Assembly (NCBI GenBank): GCA_035556195.1
Contig: DATMFK010000061.1
Span: forward strand, 124,001-188,000
Origin: G016756615 sp035556195
GTDB taxonomy: Bacteria > Pseudomonadota > Alphaproteobacteria > Rhizobiales > Rhizobiaceae
Direction: 5' to 3'
Length of the DNA: 64,000 bases
Shown here in pieces: positions 34,577 to 43,343 of the stretch (position 1 is the stretch's first letter; the number at the start of each line of letters is the position of its first letter). The notes below the pieces were generated by a model. It worked only from the letters and a program-made list of their open reading frames with translations. It ran no database searches and had not been told where the DNA came from. The position numbers were made by a program, and so were the translations under genes.

Positions 34577-34897
34577 CTATACTTGCCGGGCAGGCAGCCT
34601 GACCAGCAGCCCGTCCAGCGCCTCGCTCACAGTGATCTGGCAAGAGAGGCGCGAATTCTCGCCGACGTCGTAGGCCATCTCGAGCATGTCGGCCTCCATC
34701 GACTCCGCGCGACCGACAGTATCGATCCATGCCTCGTCGACATAGACGTGGCAGGTCGCGCATGAGCAGGCGCCGCCGCATTCCGCCTCGATGCCTGGCA
34801 CGCCATTGGCGACAGCCGTCTCCATGAGGCTCGCTCCGGACCTTCCGGTGACTTCGATGGCGCGGCAGTCGGCGGTGACGAAAGTGATCTTAGTCAT
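34577..34897 (-). CDS. 2Fe-2S ferredoxin, adrenodoxin/putidaredoxin type
   Basis: 106 residues. The cluster ligands are Cys40, Cys46, Cys49 (in ECGGACSCATC) and Cys86 (RLSCQI), giving the C-x5-C-x2-C-x36-C spacing of oxygenase-type ferredoxins. MEADMLEMA is the usual acidic helix for partner binding. It overlaps the regulator gene by eight bases and is the last gene of the RutR-like operon. Its likely electron donor is the ferredoxin reductase at 42051-43295. No P450 or Rieske oxygenase that would use it is present in the window. Confidence 0.92.
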   Translation of the reverse strand: MTKITFVTADCRAIEVTGRSGASLMETAVANGVPGIEAECGGACSCATCHVYVDEAWIDTVGRAESMEADMLEMAYDVGENSRLSCQITVSEALDGLLVRLPARQV

Positions 34898-35549
34898 GTT
34901 TTCCAGTCTTGGTGGGAATTCCGCAGGCGCGCAGGAACAGCGTGCTCACTTCCTCGACAATATGCTCCCGATCCAGTTCGGCGTGCTCGTCACCGCCGAC
35001 CATCACGCGCACCTGCTGCCCGAAATCGGCGTAGTGCTGGGTCACGGCCCACATATGAACCTGGAACAGCAGCGGATCGACGGGGAGGATGAGCTTGCGA
35101 TCGATCCACGACTGCAAGACCGCGGCCGCCTCGTGCGCGGCTTGCAAGGATTGCAGCCAGTGCTTCCTGAGGAAGGGCGCTCCGGCCGCAACCTCATTCG
35201 AGAAGACGCGCGAGGCGTTGGGCTGCTTCCAGCCGAATTCCAGCTTCTTTCGGATATACTCGCGGATGACCTTCTCGGGCTCGCCCTCGCCGGACGAGAT
35301 GAAGAAGATGTCCCGCCATTCGTCCATGATCTCCAGCAGGATCTTCTCGTAGAGATCCTCCTTGCTGGAGATGTAATAGTGGAGCTGTGCCTTGGTCAGG
35401 CCGGCGCTCTTGGCGATGGCCTGGGTCGAGGTTCCGGAAAAGCCGTTGGCGGCGAATTCGTCGATCGCCGCCTGGCGGATCGCCTCATGCACCTTGCGGC
35501 GGCGGTCGAGGACCTTCTCACGCCCGGTCTTTTCCTCGGTTTCGGCCAT
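34890..35549 (-). CDS. TetR-family regulator, RutR-like
   Basis: About 219 residues. The helix-turn-helix is IRQAAIDEFAANGFSGTSTQAIAKSAGLTKAQLHYYISSKEDLYEKIL. The C-terminal half (YIRKKLEFGWKQPNASRVFSNEVAAGAPFL and MWAVTQHYADFGQQVRVM) closely follows E. coli RutR, which senses uracil and thymine. A longer start at 35618 is possible, but that stretch also forms a hairpin and codes for low-complexity residues, so 35549 is preferred. It likely controls the surrounding operon, and its ligand may be a pyrimidine-like ring compound. Confidence 0.87.
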   Translation of the reverse strand: MAETEEKTGREKVLDRRRKVHEAIRQAAIDEFAANGFSGTSTQAIAKSAGLTKAQLHYYISSKEDLYEKILLEIMDEWRDIFFISSGEGEPEKVIREYIRKKLEFGWKQPNASRVFSNEVAAGAPFLRKHWLQSLQAAHEAAAVLQSWIDRKLILPVDPLLFQVHMWAVTQHYADFGQQVRVMVGGDEHAELDREHIVEEVSTLFLRACGIPTKTGKHD

Positions 35550-35589
35550 ATCGATCTCGTCTTCCCCGATGTCCGAAGCTGGCGTTGTG

Positions 35590-35609
35590 GGGTCGGGCCC
35601 TTCGGACCC
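35590..35609 (-). terminator. GC hairpin between binding protein and RutR-like gene
   Basis: GGGTC (35590-35594) pairs with GACCC (35605-35609) around a GC-rich loop. It follows the binding-protein stop in the minus-strand direction and may reduce read-through into the regulator. Confidence 0.4.
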
Positions 35610-35653
35610 GGCGCCCATCCTGATTCAGCTATAGCGGCATCGGGGATAGCGCT

Positions 35654-36667
35654 CTACTGCCCGGTCAGCTTCCGCTTGATGTCGAGCCCGACGCCCTTGT
35701 TGGTGAACTGGTCGGTGGCTGCCTGGGTGATGTCGACCGAGTCCTTCTCGACGATGCCGCTCTTGACGGCAAGTTCGTAGAAGGATTTCACCGTTGCCAT
35801 GTCGAGCGAGCCGATGCCCTTCTCCAGCGCGGCGCCGGAGTCCATCAGGCCGAGCTCCTTGACCTGCTCCATCTCCTTGTCGAGCTTCTCGGCGGTGAGT
35901 TCCGGGTTATCCCTTAGGATCGCCTCGTAGCCCTTGCTGTGGTCGCCATAGAGGAAGTTGTACCAGCCTTCGATCGAGGCGCTCACAAAGCGCTGTACGA
36001 GATCGGGGTTGCTGTCGACCAGATCCTTGCGGGTCTGGATGACGTTGGAGTAGGTGTTGTAACCATAGTCGGCAAAGAGGAAGGTCTCGACTTCCGCGCC
36101 TTCCGCCGCCGCGTAGATCGGCTCGGCCGTCGCGTAGGCCTGCTGGACGACCTGCTTGTCGCTCAGGAACTGGGCAAGGCTGAAATTATAAGGACGGACC
36201 TGCTCGTCGCGGAAGCCGTATTCATTGACCAGCCAGCGCCAGAAGCTGAACTGGCCGTCCTTGGACAGGAGCACAGTCGGCGCCTTGGCCGCATCGGCGA
36301 GGTCCTTGTAGACGCCCTTGTGGGCGATCAGCGATTCCGGGTTCTTCTGATAGAAAGCCGCGACGGCAATGGTAGGCACGCCGTTGCGGACATCGTCGAA
36401 AGGCATGAGCAGGCTGCCCGCCAGGAGGAAATCGATGCGGCCGGCGCTCAGCATGGGCCGGTTGTTGACCTGCGGTCCACCCATCTTGATCTCCACCTCG
36501 AGGCCGTATTTCTCGTACGTGCCGTCGGCCAAGGCCTGGTAGAAGCCGCCATGGCCTCCCTGGGCAAGCCAGTTGGTGCCGAGCGTGACCTTGTCCAGCG
36601 CGAAGGCCAGGCTGCTGCTCGCTCCCATCACGACGGCCGCCATGGCCGCGACGATCAATCGCTTCAT
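35654..36667 (-). CDS. ABC transporter substrate-binding protein, NMT1/THI5-like
   Basis: 337 residues. Signal peptide MKRLIVAAMAAVVMGASSSLAFA; the mature protein opens LDKVTLGTNWLAQGGHGGFYQALADGTYEKYGLEVEIKMGGPQ. This subgroup is related to receptors for pyrimidines, thiamine precursors and other ring compounds. It lies between the FAD oxidase and the regulator gene, separate from its permease and ATPase genes (39272-40901), but in the same transcription direction. The gap to the oxidase gene is 32 bases. Confidence 0.9.
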   Translation of the reverse strand: MKRLIVAAMAAVVMGASSSLAFALDKVTLGTNWLAQGGHGGFYQALADGTYEKYGLEVEIKMGGPQVNNRPMLSAGRIDFLLAGSLLMPFDDVRNGVPTIAVAAFYQKNPESLIAHKGVYKDLADAAKAPTVLLSKDGQFSFWRWLVNEYGFRDEQVRPYNFSLAQFLSDKQVVQQAYATAEPIYAAAEGAEVETFLFADYGYNTYSNVIQTRKDLVDSNPDLVQRFVSASIEGWYNFLYGDHSKGYEAILRDNPELTAEKLDKEMEQVKELGLMDSGAALEKGIGSLDMATVKSFYELAVKSGIVEKDSVDITQAATDQFTNKGVGLDIKRKLTGQ

Positions 36668-36699
36668 TCTTCCTCAACTCCCAATTGATGCTTGAATGG

Positions 36700-38070
36700 T
36701 TATGCCCGGACCGCCATCTCGGACGTCCAGCCGCGTGTCTTGCCGGGGTTCATCAGGCCGTAGGGGTCGGCCCGCTTCTTGAACTCGATCTGGACGGTGT
36801 CGATCTGCTTCATGCCGCCGTCTTCGATCGTATAGGCATGCGGATCGTAGATGTCGCAGCCGTCGAGCTCCTGGAACTCACGGATCATCTCATACATGGC
36901 TTCCCGGCCCCGATACTTGACCAGCGGCAGAGCGAAGATCTGGATCTCGCCTTCCAACCGCGCCATTTCGTGATGCATGTAGATATCGTCGCCGTAGCGC
37001 TCCATCTGCCGGACGACCAGTTCGGGATCGAACGGTCGGGGATAGGCGACCTGCAGATAGGTCCAGCTCTTGTCGACCTTCAGGGCCTGCAGCGTCGTGT
37101 GGTTCCAGCCGCATTCGTAAGCCGGCTGAAGACCCGCTCCATGCAGCTCTTCCTTGGACATGGCAAAGGACACCGCGCCGCCGAACTCCTTTGCAAGCGA
37201 TTCGAAACGCGCCATCTCGGCCGGAGCCACCATGGCGAAGACGGCATCGCGGTCGGGCGGGAAACGCTCGCCGAACTTCTGGTAGAAGCGTGCGAAGCGA
37301 CGCTCGACCGGCGTCAGCAGATAGCAGTCGAGGCCGGTTTCCTGGGCCGTCAGCGCAAAGCGAAGCGCGGTGAGATAGCTGTCGAACAGGGCTGCGGTAT
37401 GCACCCAGTCGGTGAACCGCGTGAGTCCGACCTCCAGCTCCAGGATGATGCCGTTGGTTCCATAGGCATGCTGGACCTTCTGGATGTCGGGGCCATGGAG
37501 CTCGATGATCTGCGGTTCGGCCTCGAGCGTCATCACCTTGACGTAGCCGACATTGCCGTCGTCGCGCAGCATGCCATGGCGAAGCGATCCCACCCCTCCG
37601 GAGCCGCCCGACAGGAAACCGCCGATGGTGGCGATGCGCCGCGTCGAGGGGTACATCAGCAGCTCCTGGCCGACCTCATGGGCTGCATCGTCGAGCCTGG
37701 CGATTCTCGCGCCGGCCTCGACGCGTGCCTTGCCTGGTTCGATCGCGATGATGCGGTCGAGCCGGGTGACGTCGAGGATGATGCCGCCTTCCAGCGGGAC
37801 GCACTGGCCGTAATTGCCGGTGCCACCGCCTCGGACGGTGACCGGAATACGGTGCCTGGCGGCCGCGGCCGCGACGCGGCGCACCTCGTCCTGGTCCTGC
37901 GGGATGACGACGATGTCGCCGACGCGCCCGTCGAGTTCCTCGTTGAGGATCGGGCTGTACCAATAGTAGTCGCGCGAGCGCAGCTCGACCTGCTTGGGAT
38001 CGTCATAGACACGGATGCCGTCGATATCCCTGCGAAAAGCCTCCAGGTCGTAACGTCCTCTGTCAGTCAT
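36700..38070 (-). CDS. FAD-binding oxidase (FAD_binding_4 / PCMH domain)
   Basis: 456 residues. The FAD-binding domain has IPVTVRGGGTGNYGQCVPLEGGIILDVTRLDRI and ATIGGFLSGGSGGVGSLRHG, as in glycolate oxidase GlcD and vanillyl-alcohol oxidase relatives. No berberine-type histidine-cysteine linkage is evident. The ATG at 38070 overlaps the stop of the deaminase gene (ATGA); the open frame upstream is a shadow. It probably oxidises an alcohol or hydroxy-acid intermediate of the operon's pathway. Confidence 0.88.
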   Translation of the reverse strand: MTDRGRYDLEAFRRDIDGIRVYDDPKQVELRSRDYYWYSPILNEELDGRVGDIVVIPQDQDEVRRVAAAAARHRIPVTVRGGGTGNYGQCVPLEGGIILDVTRLDRIIAIEPGKARVEAGARIARLDDAAHEVGQELLMYPSTRRIATIGGFLSGGSGGVGSLRHGMLRDDGNVGYVKVMTLEAEPQIIELHGPDIQKVQHAYGTNGIILELEVGLTRFTDWVHTAALFDSYLTALRFALTAQETGLDCYLLTPVERRFARFYQKFGERFPPDRDAVFAMVAPAEMARFESLAKEFGGAVSFAMSKEELHGAGLQPAYECGWNHTTLQALKVDKSWTYLQVAYPRPFDPELVVRQMERYGDDIYMHHEMARLEGEIQIFALPLVKYRGREAMYEMIREFQELDGCDIYDPHAYTIEDGGMKQIDTVQIEFKKRADPYGLMNPGKTRGWTSEMAVRA

Positions 38071-39272
38071 AGCGGGCTCCGTGAAGGCTGGACGATCGGT
38101 CGGCCGGCGCGGAAAACAGTACGCGCCGCAGCGGGCCGGCTGACGAGATCCGAAAGGTCCGAGGCATCGAACCAGATGAAATCCGCGACTTCGCCGACGG
38201 CGATGCGCCTCGCCGGCGCGCCGCAGCAGGCGGCGGGCAGGTCGGTAATGGCATCGAGCCACTCGGCGGGTTCGAGATGGGCGGCGACCGCGGCGAGGCG
38301 AAGCACCGCCAGCGGGTCGTAGTCGCCATAGGGATAGAAAGCGTCCCGACAATTGTCGACGCCCAGCATGACCGTCATGCCGGCGGCGCGCGCCTCCTTG
38401 ATCGGCGCAATGCCCCGGTGACGCGGTGAACGGCCGCCGACGCGATCCTGGAGATAGAGGTTGGTCGTGGGCAGCGCGGTGAGCGACACGCCGGCCTCGG
38501 CCGCGGCCCCAAACGTGCGCGCGAGCGTATCGTCGTCGCGCAGCGACAGGGAGCAGGCGTGGCCGCATACCACCTGGCCCGCCATGCCGTAGCGCAGGGC
38601 TGCCGTCACGATCTCGGAGAAGCCGTCGGCTTCGACGTCCAGCCCTTCATCCACGTGGAAATCCAGCGACAGCCCGTTGTCGACCGCCGCGCGAAAAGCG
38701 AAATCGACTTTCGCCGCGAGATCGGCGTTGCGATAGAAGAAGGCGCCGAAAACGCCCCCATCCTCGCGAACACGTTCAGCAATTGCCGTTGCCGCGTCAG
38801 GCAGGAGATCGGCCGGGCAAAGCGAAGAGAGCTGAAGCTCGACGCGGCCGCGCCACTCCTCCCGGAGCTCGTTGAGCACTGGCCAGGCCACGGGAACGCT
38901 CGGCTCGTTCCAGTCGACATGGCTGCGCATCGCATGGACGCCGTTGCGGTAGGCAGCTTCCAGCGCGCGGCTCGCGCGAGCGCGGATATCCTCCGCCGTC
39001 CAATACCGCTTATCGCGCGCCATCAACTCGATGGCATCGAAGAGGCCATGGATCGAACCATTGGTTCGCTCGATCGTGTAGGTCTTGTCGAGATGGACGT
39101 GGACATCGGCCATGACTGGGAGGACCACGCCCCTGGACTTGCCGAACGCCGGCTCGATCGCCGCGATCCGCCCGCTGGCCACCACGACGTCGGCAGGCTG
39201 CGCGCCGCCGGGAAGCCAGACGCCCTCCAGACGGAACGTTTCCTGCGCGCCGATGTCGTTGCTGTCCGCCAT
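38067..39272 (-). CDS. Amidohydrolase, cytosine deaminase (CodA)-like
   Basis: 401 residues of the metal-dependent amidohydrolase superfamily. The first metal motif is DVHVHLDKT (His58, His60), followed by AMRSHVDWNE, LDFHVDEGLDVEADG, VVCGHACSLS and GVDNCRDAFYPYGDYDPL, which align with CodA, including the aspartate of the active site. It should deaminate or hydrolyse a cyclic amidine/amide such as a pyrimidine, creatinine-like or triazine-like ring. The ATG at 39272 overlaps the permease stop (TGATG). Confidence 0.88.
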   Translation of the reverse strand: MADSNDIGAQETFRLEGVWLPGGAQPADVVVASGRIAAIEPAFGKSRGVVLPVMADVHVHLDKTYTIERTNGSIHGLFDAIELMARDKRYWTAEDIRARASRALEAAYRNGVHAMRSHVDWNEPSVPVAWPVLNELREEWRGRVELQLSSLCPADLLPDAATAIAERVREDGGVFGAFFYRNADLAAKVDFAFRAAVDNGLSLDFHVDEGLDVEADGFSEIVTAALRYGMAGQVVCGHACSLSLRDDDTLARTFGAAAEAGVSLTALPTTNLYLQDRVGGRSPRHRGIAPIKEARAAGMTVMLGVDNCRDAFYPYGDYDPLAVLRLAAVAAHLEPAEWLDAITDLPAACCGAPARRIAVGEVADFIWFDASDLSDLVSRPAAARTVFRAGRPIVQPSRSPL

Positions 39273-40135
39273 CACGCTTCGCGCCTGATCTCGCTCTCGT
39301 GCCATTTGCCGAGCACCGCGCGCGAAAGCCAGCTCGTCGCCAGGAAGATGGCGATGCCCAGCAGCGAGACCAGGGTGAGCGCGGCGAACATGCGCGGTAT
39401 CTCGTTCCGAAAGCTCGCTTCCAGGATACGCGAGGCGAGGCCGGTGTTCTGGCCGGCGGTGCCGGCGACGAACTCGGCCACGACCGCTCCGATCAGCGAG
39501 AGACCTCCGGCGATCTTCAGCGCAGCCATGAAATAAGGCAAGGCGCTCGGCGCGAGAAGGAAGCGCAGACGCTGCCAGGGCGTCGCCTTGTAGAGCTTGA
39601 ACAGGTCCCTCAGATTGTGATCGGCGCTGCGCAGGCCGATCACGGTCGAAGACAGGATCGGGAAGAAGGCGACGATCCAGGCACAGATCAGGAGTGCGGC
39701 GAAAGTGTCGGGCACATAGATCAGGATCAGCGGTGCGATCGCCACGATCGGCGTGACCTGCAGGATGACCGCGAAGGGAAAGAAGCTCATCTCCACCGTG
39801 CGCGACAGGGCGAACAAAGCCCCGAGCAGAACGCCGCCGACGATGGCACAGAGCAGCGCAAGCAGCGTCAGCTTGACCGTGAACCACATCGAGGTCAGCA
39901 ACGACGCGCCATCGGTCATGAGCGTCTGCGCGATGCGGCTGGGCGCAGGGATCAGATAGGCGGGGACCTTGTAATAGGCGACCAACGCCTCCCAAAGAAG
40001 CAGCGCGAGGATCAGAGCCACCGTGGGCATGATGTATTTCATGCGCTGCTCGCGGCGCAGCTCGCGCTGGAGATCTGCATTGAGCACCGGCAGGGCGTCG
40101 TCGCCGCCCAGCGTCTCAGTGGTCGATATCGACAT
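39272..40135 (-). CDS. ABC transporter permease, SsuC/TauC type
   Basis: 287 residues, six helices, preceded by a 35-residue cytoplasmic tail. The contact loop is LYKATPWQRLRFLLAPSALPYFMAALKIAGGLSLIGAVVAEF. It overlaps the ATPase gene by 20 bases at its start and the deaminase gene at its end. Together with the ATPase (40116) and the binding protein (35654) it forms a complete importer. Confidence 0.91.
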   Translation of the reverse strand: MSISTTETLGGDDALPVLNADLQRELRREQRMKYIMPTVALILALLLWEALVAYYKVPAYLIPAPSRIAQTLMTDGASLLTSMWFTVKLTLLALLCAIVGGVLLGALFALSRTVEMSFFPFAVILQVTPIVAIAPLILIYVPDTFAALLICAWIVAFFPILSSTVIGLRSADHNLRDLFKLYKATPWQRLRFLLAPSALPYFMAALKIAGGLSLIGAVVAEFVAGTAGQNTGLASRILEASFRNEIPRMFAALTLVSLLGIAIFLATSWLSRAVLGKWHESEIRREA

Positions 40136-40901
40136 GGTCGAGCGTCCCCCTCAGGGCCTTCGAAGCGGCCTGGCAGCTTTCGGCATAGGCTTCCGTGGCG
40201 CGGAAATCCTCGGCGCGCGGATAGGAGCCCTCGATCGGGAGATCGGCGACGACGCGGCCCGGCCGCGCCGCCATGACCACCACCCGGTTCGACATATAGA
40301 CGGACTCGTAGACACTATGCGTCACGAAGATGATCGTCAGGCCCTGTTCCTGCCACAGCCGCAGCACGTCATTGTTGAGCTTGAAGCGCGTCATCTCGTC
40401 GAGCGCCGCGAAGGGCTCGTCCATCAAAAGCAGGCGCGGGCGCGTGACGATGGCGCGGGCGATCGAGGCGCGCATCTTCATGCCGCCGGACAGCTCGCGC
40501 GGGTAGGACTTTGCGAAGCGCGACAGGCCGACTTGCGACAGCGCTTCCTCGATGCGCGGCTTGGCCTCGGCATGGGAGATGCCGGTAAGCCGGAGCGGCA
40601 GATAGACATTCTCGAAAACCGTCGCCCAGGGCATCAGCGTCGGCTCCTGGAAGACGAAGCCGATATCGGCGGCGCTGTTGCTTTCGCCCGGAGCATGGCC
40701 GTTCACCGCGATAGTGCCCGCAGACACCGACGAGAGGCCGGCGATCATGCGCAATGCCGTGCTCTTGCCGCAGCCCGAAGGCCCGAGAAAGCTCACGAAT
40801 TGACCCTTCTCCACGGCCAGCGACATGTCGCGTATGGCAACGGTGCCGTTGCCATACTGCTTGAAGACATTCTTCATCTCGATGAGGGGAGCAGTCGTCA
40901 T
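40116..40901 (-). CDS. ABC transporter ATP-binding protein, SsuB/TauB type
   Basis: 261 residues. Walker A GPSGCGKST, signature LSGGMKMRASIARAI, Walker B LLLMDEPFAALD and switch FVTHSVYESVYM. The start is ATG at 40901 or GTG at 40907, which would overlap the creatininase-family stop; the difference is two residues. It belongs to the same importer as the permease that follows. Confidence 0.92.
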   Translation of the reverse strand: MTTAPLIEMKNVFKQYGNGTVAIRDMSLAVEKGQFVSFLGPSGCGKSTALRMIAGLSSVSAGTIAVNGHAPGESNSAADIGFVFQEPTLMPWATVFENVYLPLRLTGISHAEAKPRIEEALSQVGLSRFAKSYPRELSGGMKMRASIARAIVTRPRLLLMDEPFAALDEMTRFKLNNDVLRLWQEQGLTIIFVTHSVYESVYMSNRVVVMAARPGRVVADLPIEGSYPRAEDFRATEAYAESCQAASKALRGTLDHVDIDH

Positions 40902-40903
40902 CG

Positions 40904-41701
40904 TCACCAGCCCGGCTGGTTGTCGAGCCAGGAGAGCGGCGCCCGCTCGACCTCCGCAAGCAGTTCCACCAGGCGCTCGGCGGCGAAGTCGATGGTGAGG
41001 CGACCCTTCTCAGCCGTCGCCGCCGAAGCGTCGCCACAGGCGCCATCGGCGTTCAGGTCCTGCGATTGCCAGCCCGGCTTCGCGCGCGCCAGGGAGATAT
41101 AGCGGTAATCCTTCTCGAAGGTCTCGGTCAGAGAACGAAAATTCCGCGCTCGATCCATGCGCACGAGGTCGGGATGGAGCGACAACATCACCGACGTCTC
41201 CATGTCGCCGGCGTGAACCCCGTGCTTCTGCTCGTGATCGGAATAGACGCCCTCCGGCATGCCGAGGCCGAACCAGTTGACGGAGAAGACGAGCATGTCG
41301 TGGCGGATGCGCAGTTCGCGAGCCACGACGTCCATGATGCTGATCTGGCCGCCATGGCTGTTGAGGAGCACCAGCTTCCGCACCCCGCTCGCCGCCGCGC
41401 AGGCGCCGATCTCCGTCCAGACGCGGATGAGCGTTTCGCCCGAAAGGGTGAGCGTCCCCGGGAACCGGCGATGCTCGTCGCTCTTGCCGACCGGCAAGGT
41501 AGGCAGGAACAGAACGTTGCTGTCGTCCGGCAGCCTTTCAGCGACCGCCGCGACCACGCCATCGACGATCGCGGCATCGACCGACAAGGGCAGATGCGGA
41601 CCGTGCTGCTCGGTGGCGCCGACAGGCATGACCGCGACGATCCGGCCGCGGTCGAGCCCAGCAAACTCCTCACTGGAATAGTCGGACCAGAAACGCTTCA
41701 C
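40904..41701 (-). CDS. Creatininase family amidohydrolase
   Basis: About 265 residues. Metal-site motifs are clear: MPVGATEQHGPHLPLSVDA, PVGKSDEHRRFPGTLTLS, LLNSHGGQ and HAGDMETSVML. Members hydrolyse cyclic amides (creatinine, formamidopyrimidine intermediates) or formamides. The start is not certain; GTG at 41701 (MKRFWSDYSSEEF) is preferred because GGGGA lies seven bases upstream and family length then matches. It is the first gene of the eight-gene minus-strand operon and so may catalyse a ring-opening or amide-cleaving step. Confidence 0.87.
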   Translation of the reverse strand: MKRFWSDYSSEEFAGLDRGRIVAVMPVGATEQHGPHLPLSVDAAIVDGVVAAVAERLPDDSNVLFLPTLPVGKSDEHRRFPGTLTLSGETLIRVWTEIGACAAASGVRKLVLLNSHGGQISIMDVVARELRIRHDMLVFSVNWFGLGMPEGVYSDHEQKHGVHAGDMETSVMLSLHPDLVRMDRARNFRSLTETFEKDYRYISLARAKPGWQSQDLNADGACGDASAATAEKGRLTIDFAAERLVELLAEVERAPLSWLDNQPGW

Positions 41702-42050
41702 CTGCTGGTCCCCGCACCGAAAATAGCAGGCATGGCCGGCCTCCCCCCGTATATCGACGCCGCCACGTGCGGCGGCCAAGCAAAACTGTTGGAGAAGCGG
41801 CAGAGAAATCGTCAGGCAGGAATACGACCATCGGTCGCCGCCCAGCTCCATCGGATACTCCGAACCTCCTCCGCGGCAGGATCGGCACAGGTCCCGCGGC
41901 GCAGCTTCCGCACCTTCCTCGCAGGTCCTCCACCATCCTCAAAAACCATCTAACAGATCAGAGCATCTGGTCAAACTAATTGTTTTGACTTCACGTAAAA
42001 ACGTGTAACTCATGGAAAACATAACGAAGCGCGTCATCGGAGGAGATGAG
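41702..42050. promoter_or_regulatory. Divergent control region of the RutR-like locus
   Basis: 349 bases between the creatininase-family gene and the ferredoxin reductase. The part near the reductase is AT-rich and holds inverted half-sites. The remainder shows no supported gene or known motif. Confidence 0.55.
41959..42005. promoter_or_regulatory. Inverted repeats, possible RutR-like operator
   Basis: CAGAGCA-TC-TGGTCAA (41959-41974) matches the E. coli RutR box TTGACCA-N2-TGGTCAA at 11 of 14 positions. Next to it are GTCAAAC (41970-41976) facing GTTTTGAC (41982-41989), and CACGT-AAAA-ACGTG (41992-42005). The assignment to the RutR-like protein is inference. Confidence 0.42.
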
Positions 42051-43295
42051 ATGCGGGAGCAGTGCGTCATTGTCGGCGCCGGCCACGCCGGCTCGCAAGC
42101 CGCGGCCAGCCTGCGTCAGGAAGGCTATGACGGTCAGATCCTGCTCGTCAGCGACGAGCGGGATCTGCCTTATCATAAGCCACCCTTGTCCAAGGGCTTC
42201 CTCAAGTCGCCGGACAGCCCCGCCCTGGTTTTGCGCAACGCCGACTTCTACCGGGACAACGCGATCGAAATCGTCTACGGCGCGACGGTCTCGGAGATCG
42301 ACAGGCAGGCCAAGACCGTGCGGCTGGGCGACGCGAAACGCCTGTCCTATACCCAACTCGTGCTTGCCACGGGATCGCGCCCGCGCCTCCCGGCGCTTAG
42401 CGGAGCGACCCTCGAAGGCATCGTGTCGTTGCGCACGCTTGCCGATGCAAGGCGGCTGAACGAGCTTCTCCAGGGCGCAAGCCAGGCCGTGATCGTCGGC
42501 GGCGGCTATATCGGCATGGAGCTCGCCCACACTCTCACCGCGTTGGGACGCAAAGTGACAGTACTCGAAGCGGCCCCGCGCGTGCTCGCCCGATCGGTGG
42601 CACCCGAAGTCTCGCGGCACGTCCACGAACGCTCGGTCGCGGCCGGCATCGAGATCGTGACGGGGGCCAGCGTCGCGGTGTTCGAAGGTGTGCATGGCAG
42701 GGTCTCCCAGTTGCGCCTCGAGGATGGAAGAGTGTTTGCCGCCGATCTCGTCATCCTGGGCATCGGCGCCGTGCCCAATGTGGAGCTCGCCGCGGCCGCC
42801 GGCCTTGCCGCGGAGAATGGCGCGGTCGTGGACGACCATATGCGCACATCGGACCCGGCCATACTCGCGGTCGGAGACTGCGCATCCTTCGGCCATTGGC
42901 AGGCCGGACGGCGGCTTCGGTTGGAATCCGTCCAGAACGCCACGGACCAGGCGAAGAACGCGGCGAGGACGATCGCCGGCCGGCCATCCCCATACCGCGA
43001 AGTCGCGTGGTTCTGGTCGGATCAGGGCGACATGAAGCTGCAGACCGCAGGGCTGGCCTTGAACGCCGACCGCCGTGTCATCACCGGTTCGCCGGAAACC
43101 AACGCCTTCGCGGTCTATCATTTCCGGAGAGCCGAACTCGTGGCAGTCGATTCGGTCAACCGTCCCGCCGACCATATGATCGCCCGCAAGCTGCTCGCAA
43201 TCGGCATCAACCCGAGCGAGGCCGATGTGCTGGCGGGACCGCAGCGACTGAAGGAACTGCTCTCCCAGGCACCAGCCGTGCTGGAACACAGCTGA
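42051..43295 (+). CDS. FAD/NAD-dependent ferredoxin reductase
   Basis: 414 residues of the putidaredoxin/rubredoxin reductase type. The first dinucleotide motif is VIVGAGHAGSQAAASLRQ, the second is AVIVGGGYIGMELAHTLTALG, and the FAD-contact motif is ILAVGDCASFGHW. The C-terminal reductase domain has VAWFWSDQGDMKLQTAG. GGAGGAG lies just before ATG 42051; an upstream in-frame ATG at 42012 lacks a ribosome site. It should pass electrons from NADH to the 2Fe-2S ferredoxin at 34577. It is divergent from the operon that contains the ferredoxin. Confidence 0.91.
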   Translation: MREQCVIVGAGHAGSQAAASLRQEGYDGQILLVSDERDLPYHKPPLSKGFLKSPDSPALVLRNADFYRDNAIEIVYGATVSEIDRQAKTVRLGDAKRLSYTQLVLATGSRPRLPALSGATLEGIVSLRTLADARRLNELLQGASQAVIVGGGYIGMELAHTLTALGRKVTVLEAAPRVLARSVAPEVSRHVHERSVAAGIEIVTGASVAVFEGVHGRVSQLRLEDGRVFAADLVILGIGAVPNVELAAAAGLAAENGAVVDDHMRTSDPAILAVGDCASFGHWQAGRRLRLESVQNATDQAKNAARTIAGRPSPYREVAWFWSDQGDMKLQTAGLALNADRRVITGSPETNAFAVYHFRRAELVAVDSVNRPADHMIARKLLAIGINPSEADVLAGPQRLKELLSQAPAVLEHS

Positions 43296-43343
43296 GCCTC
43301 CCCGGGGACCACCCACTCCTTTCCACCGCAGGAACACCCACGC

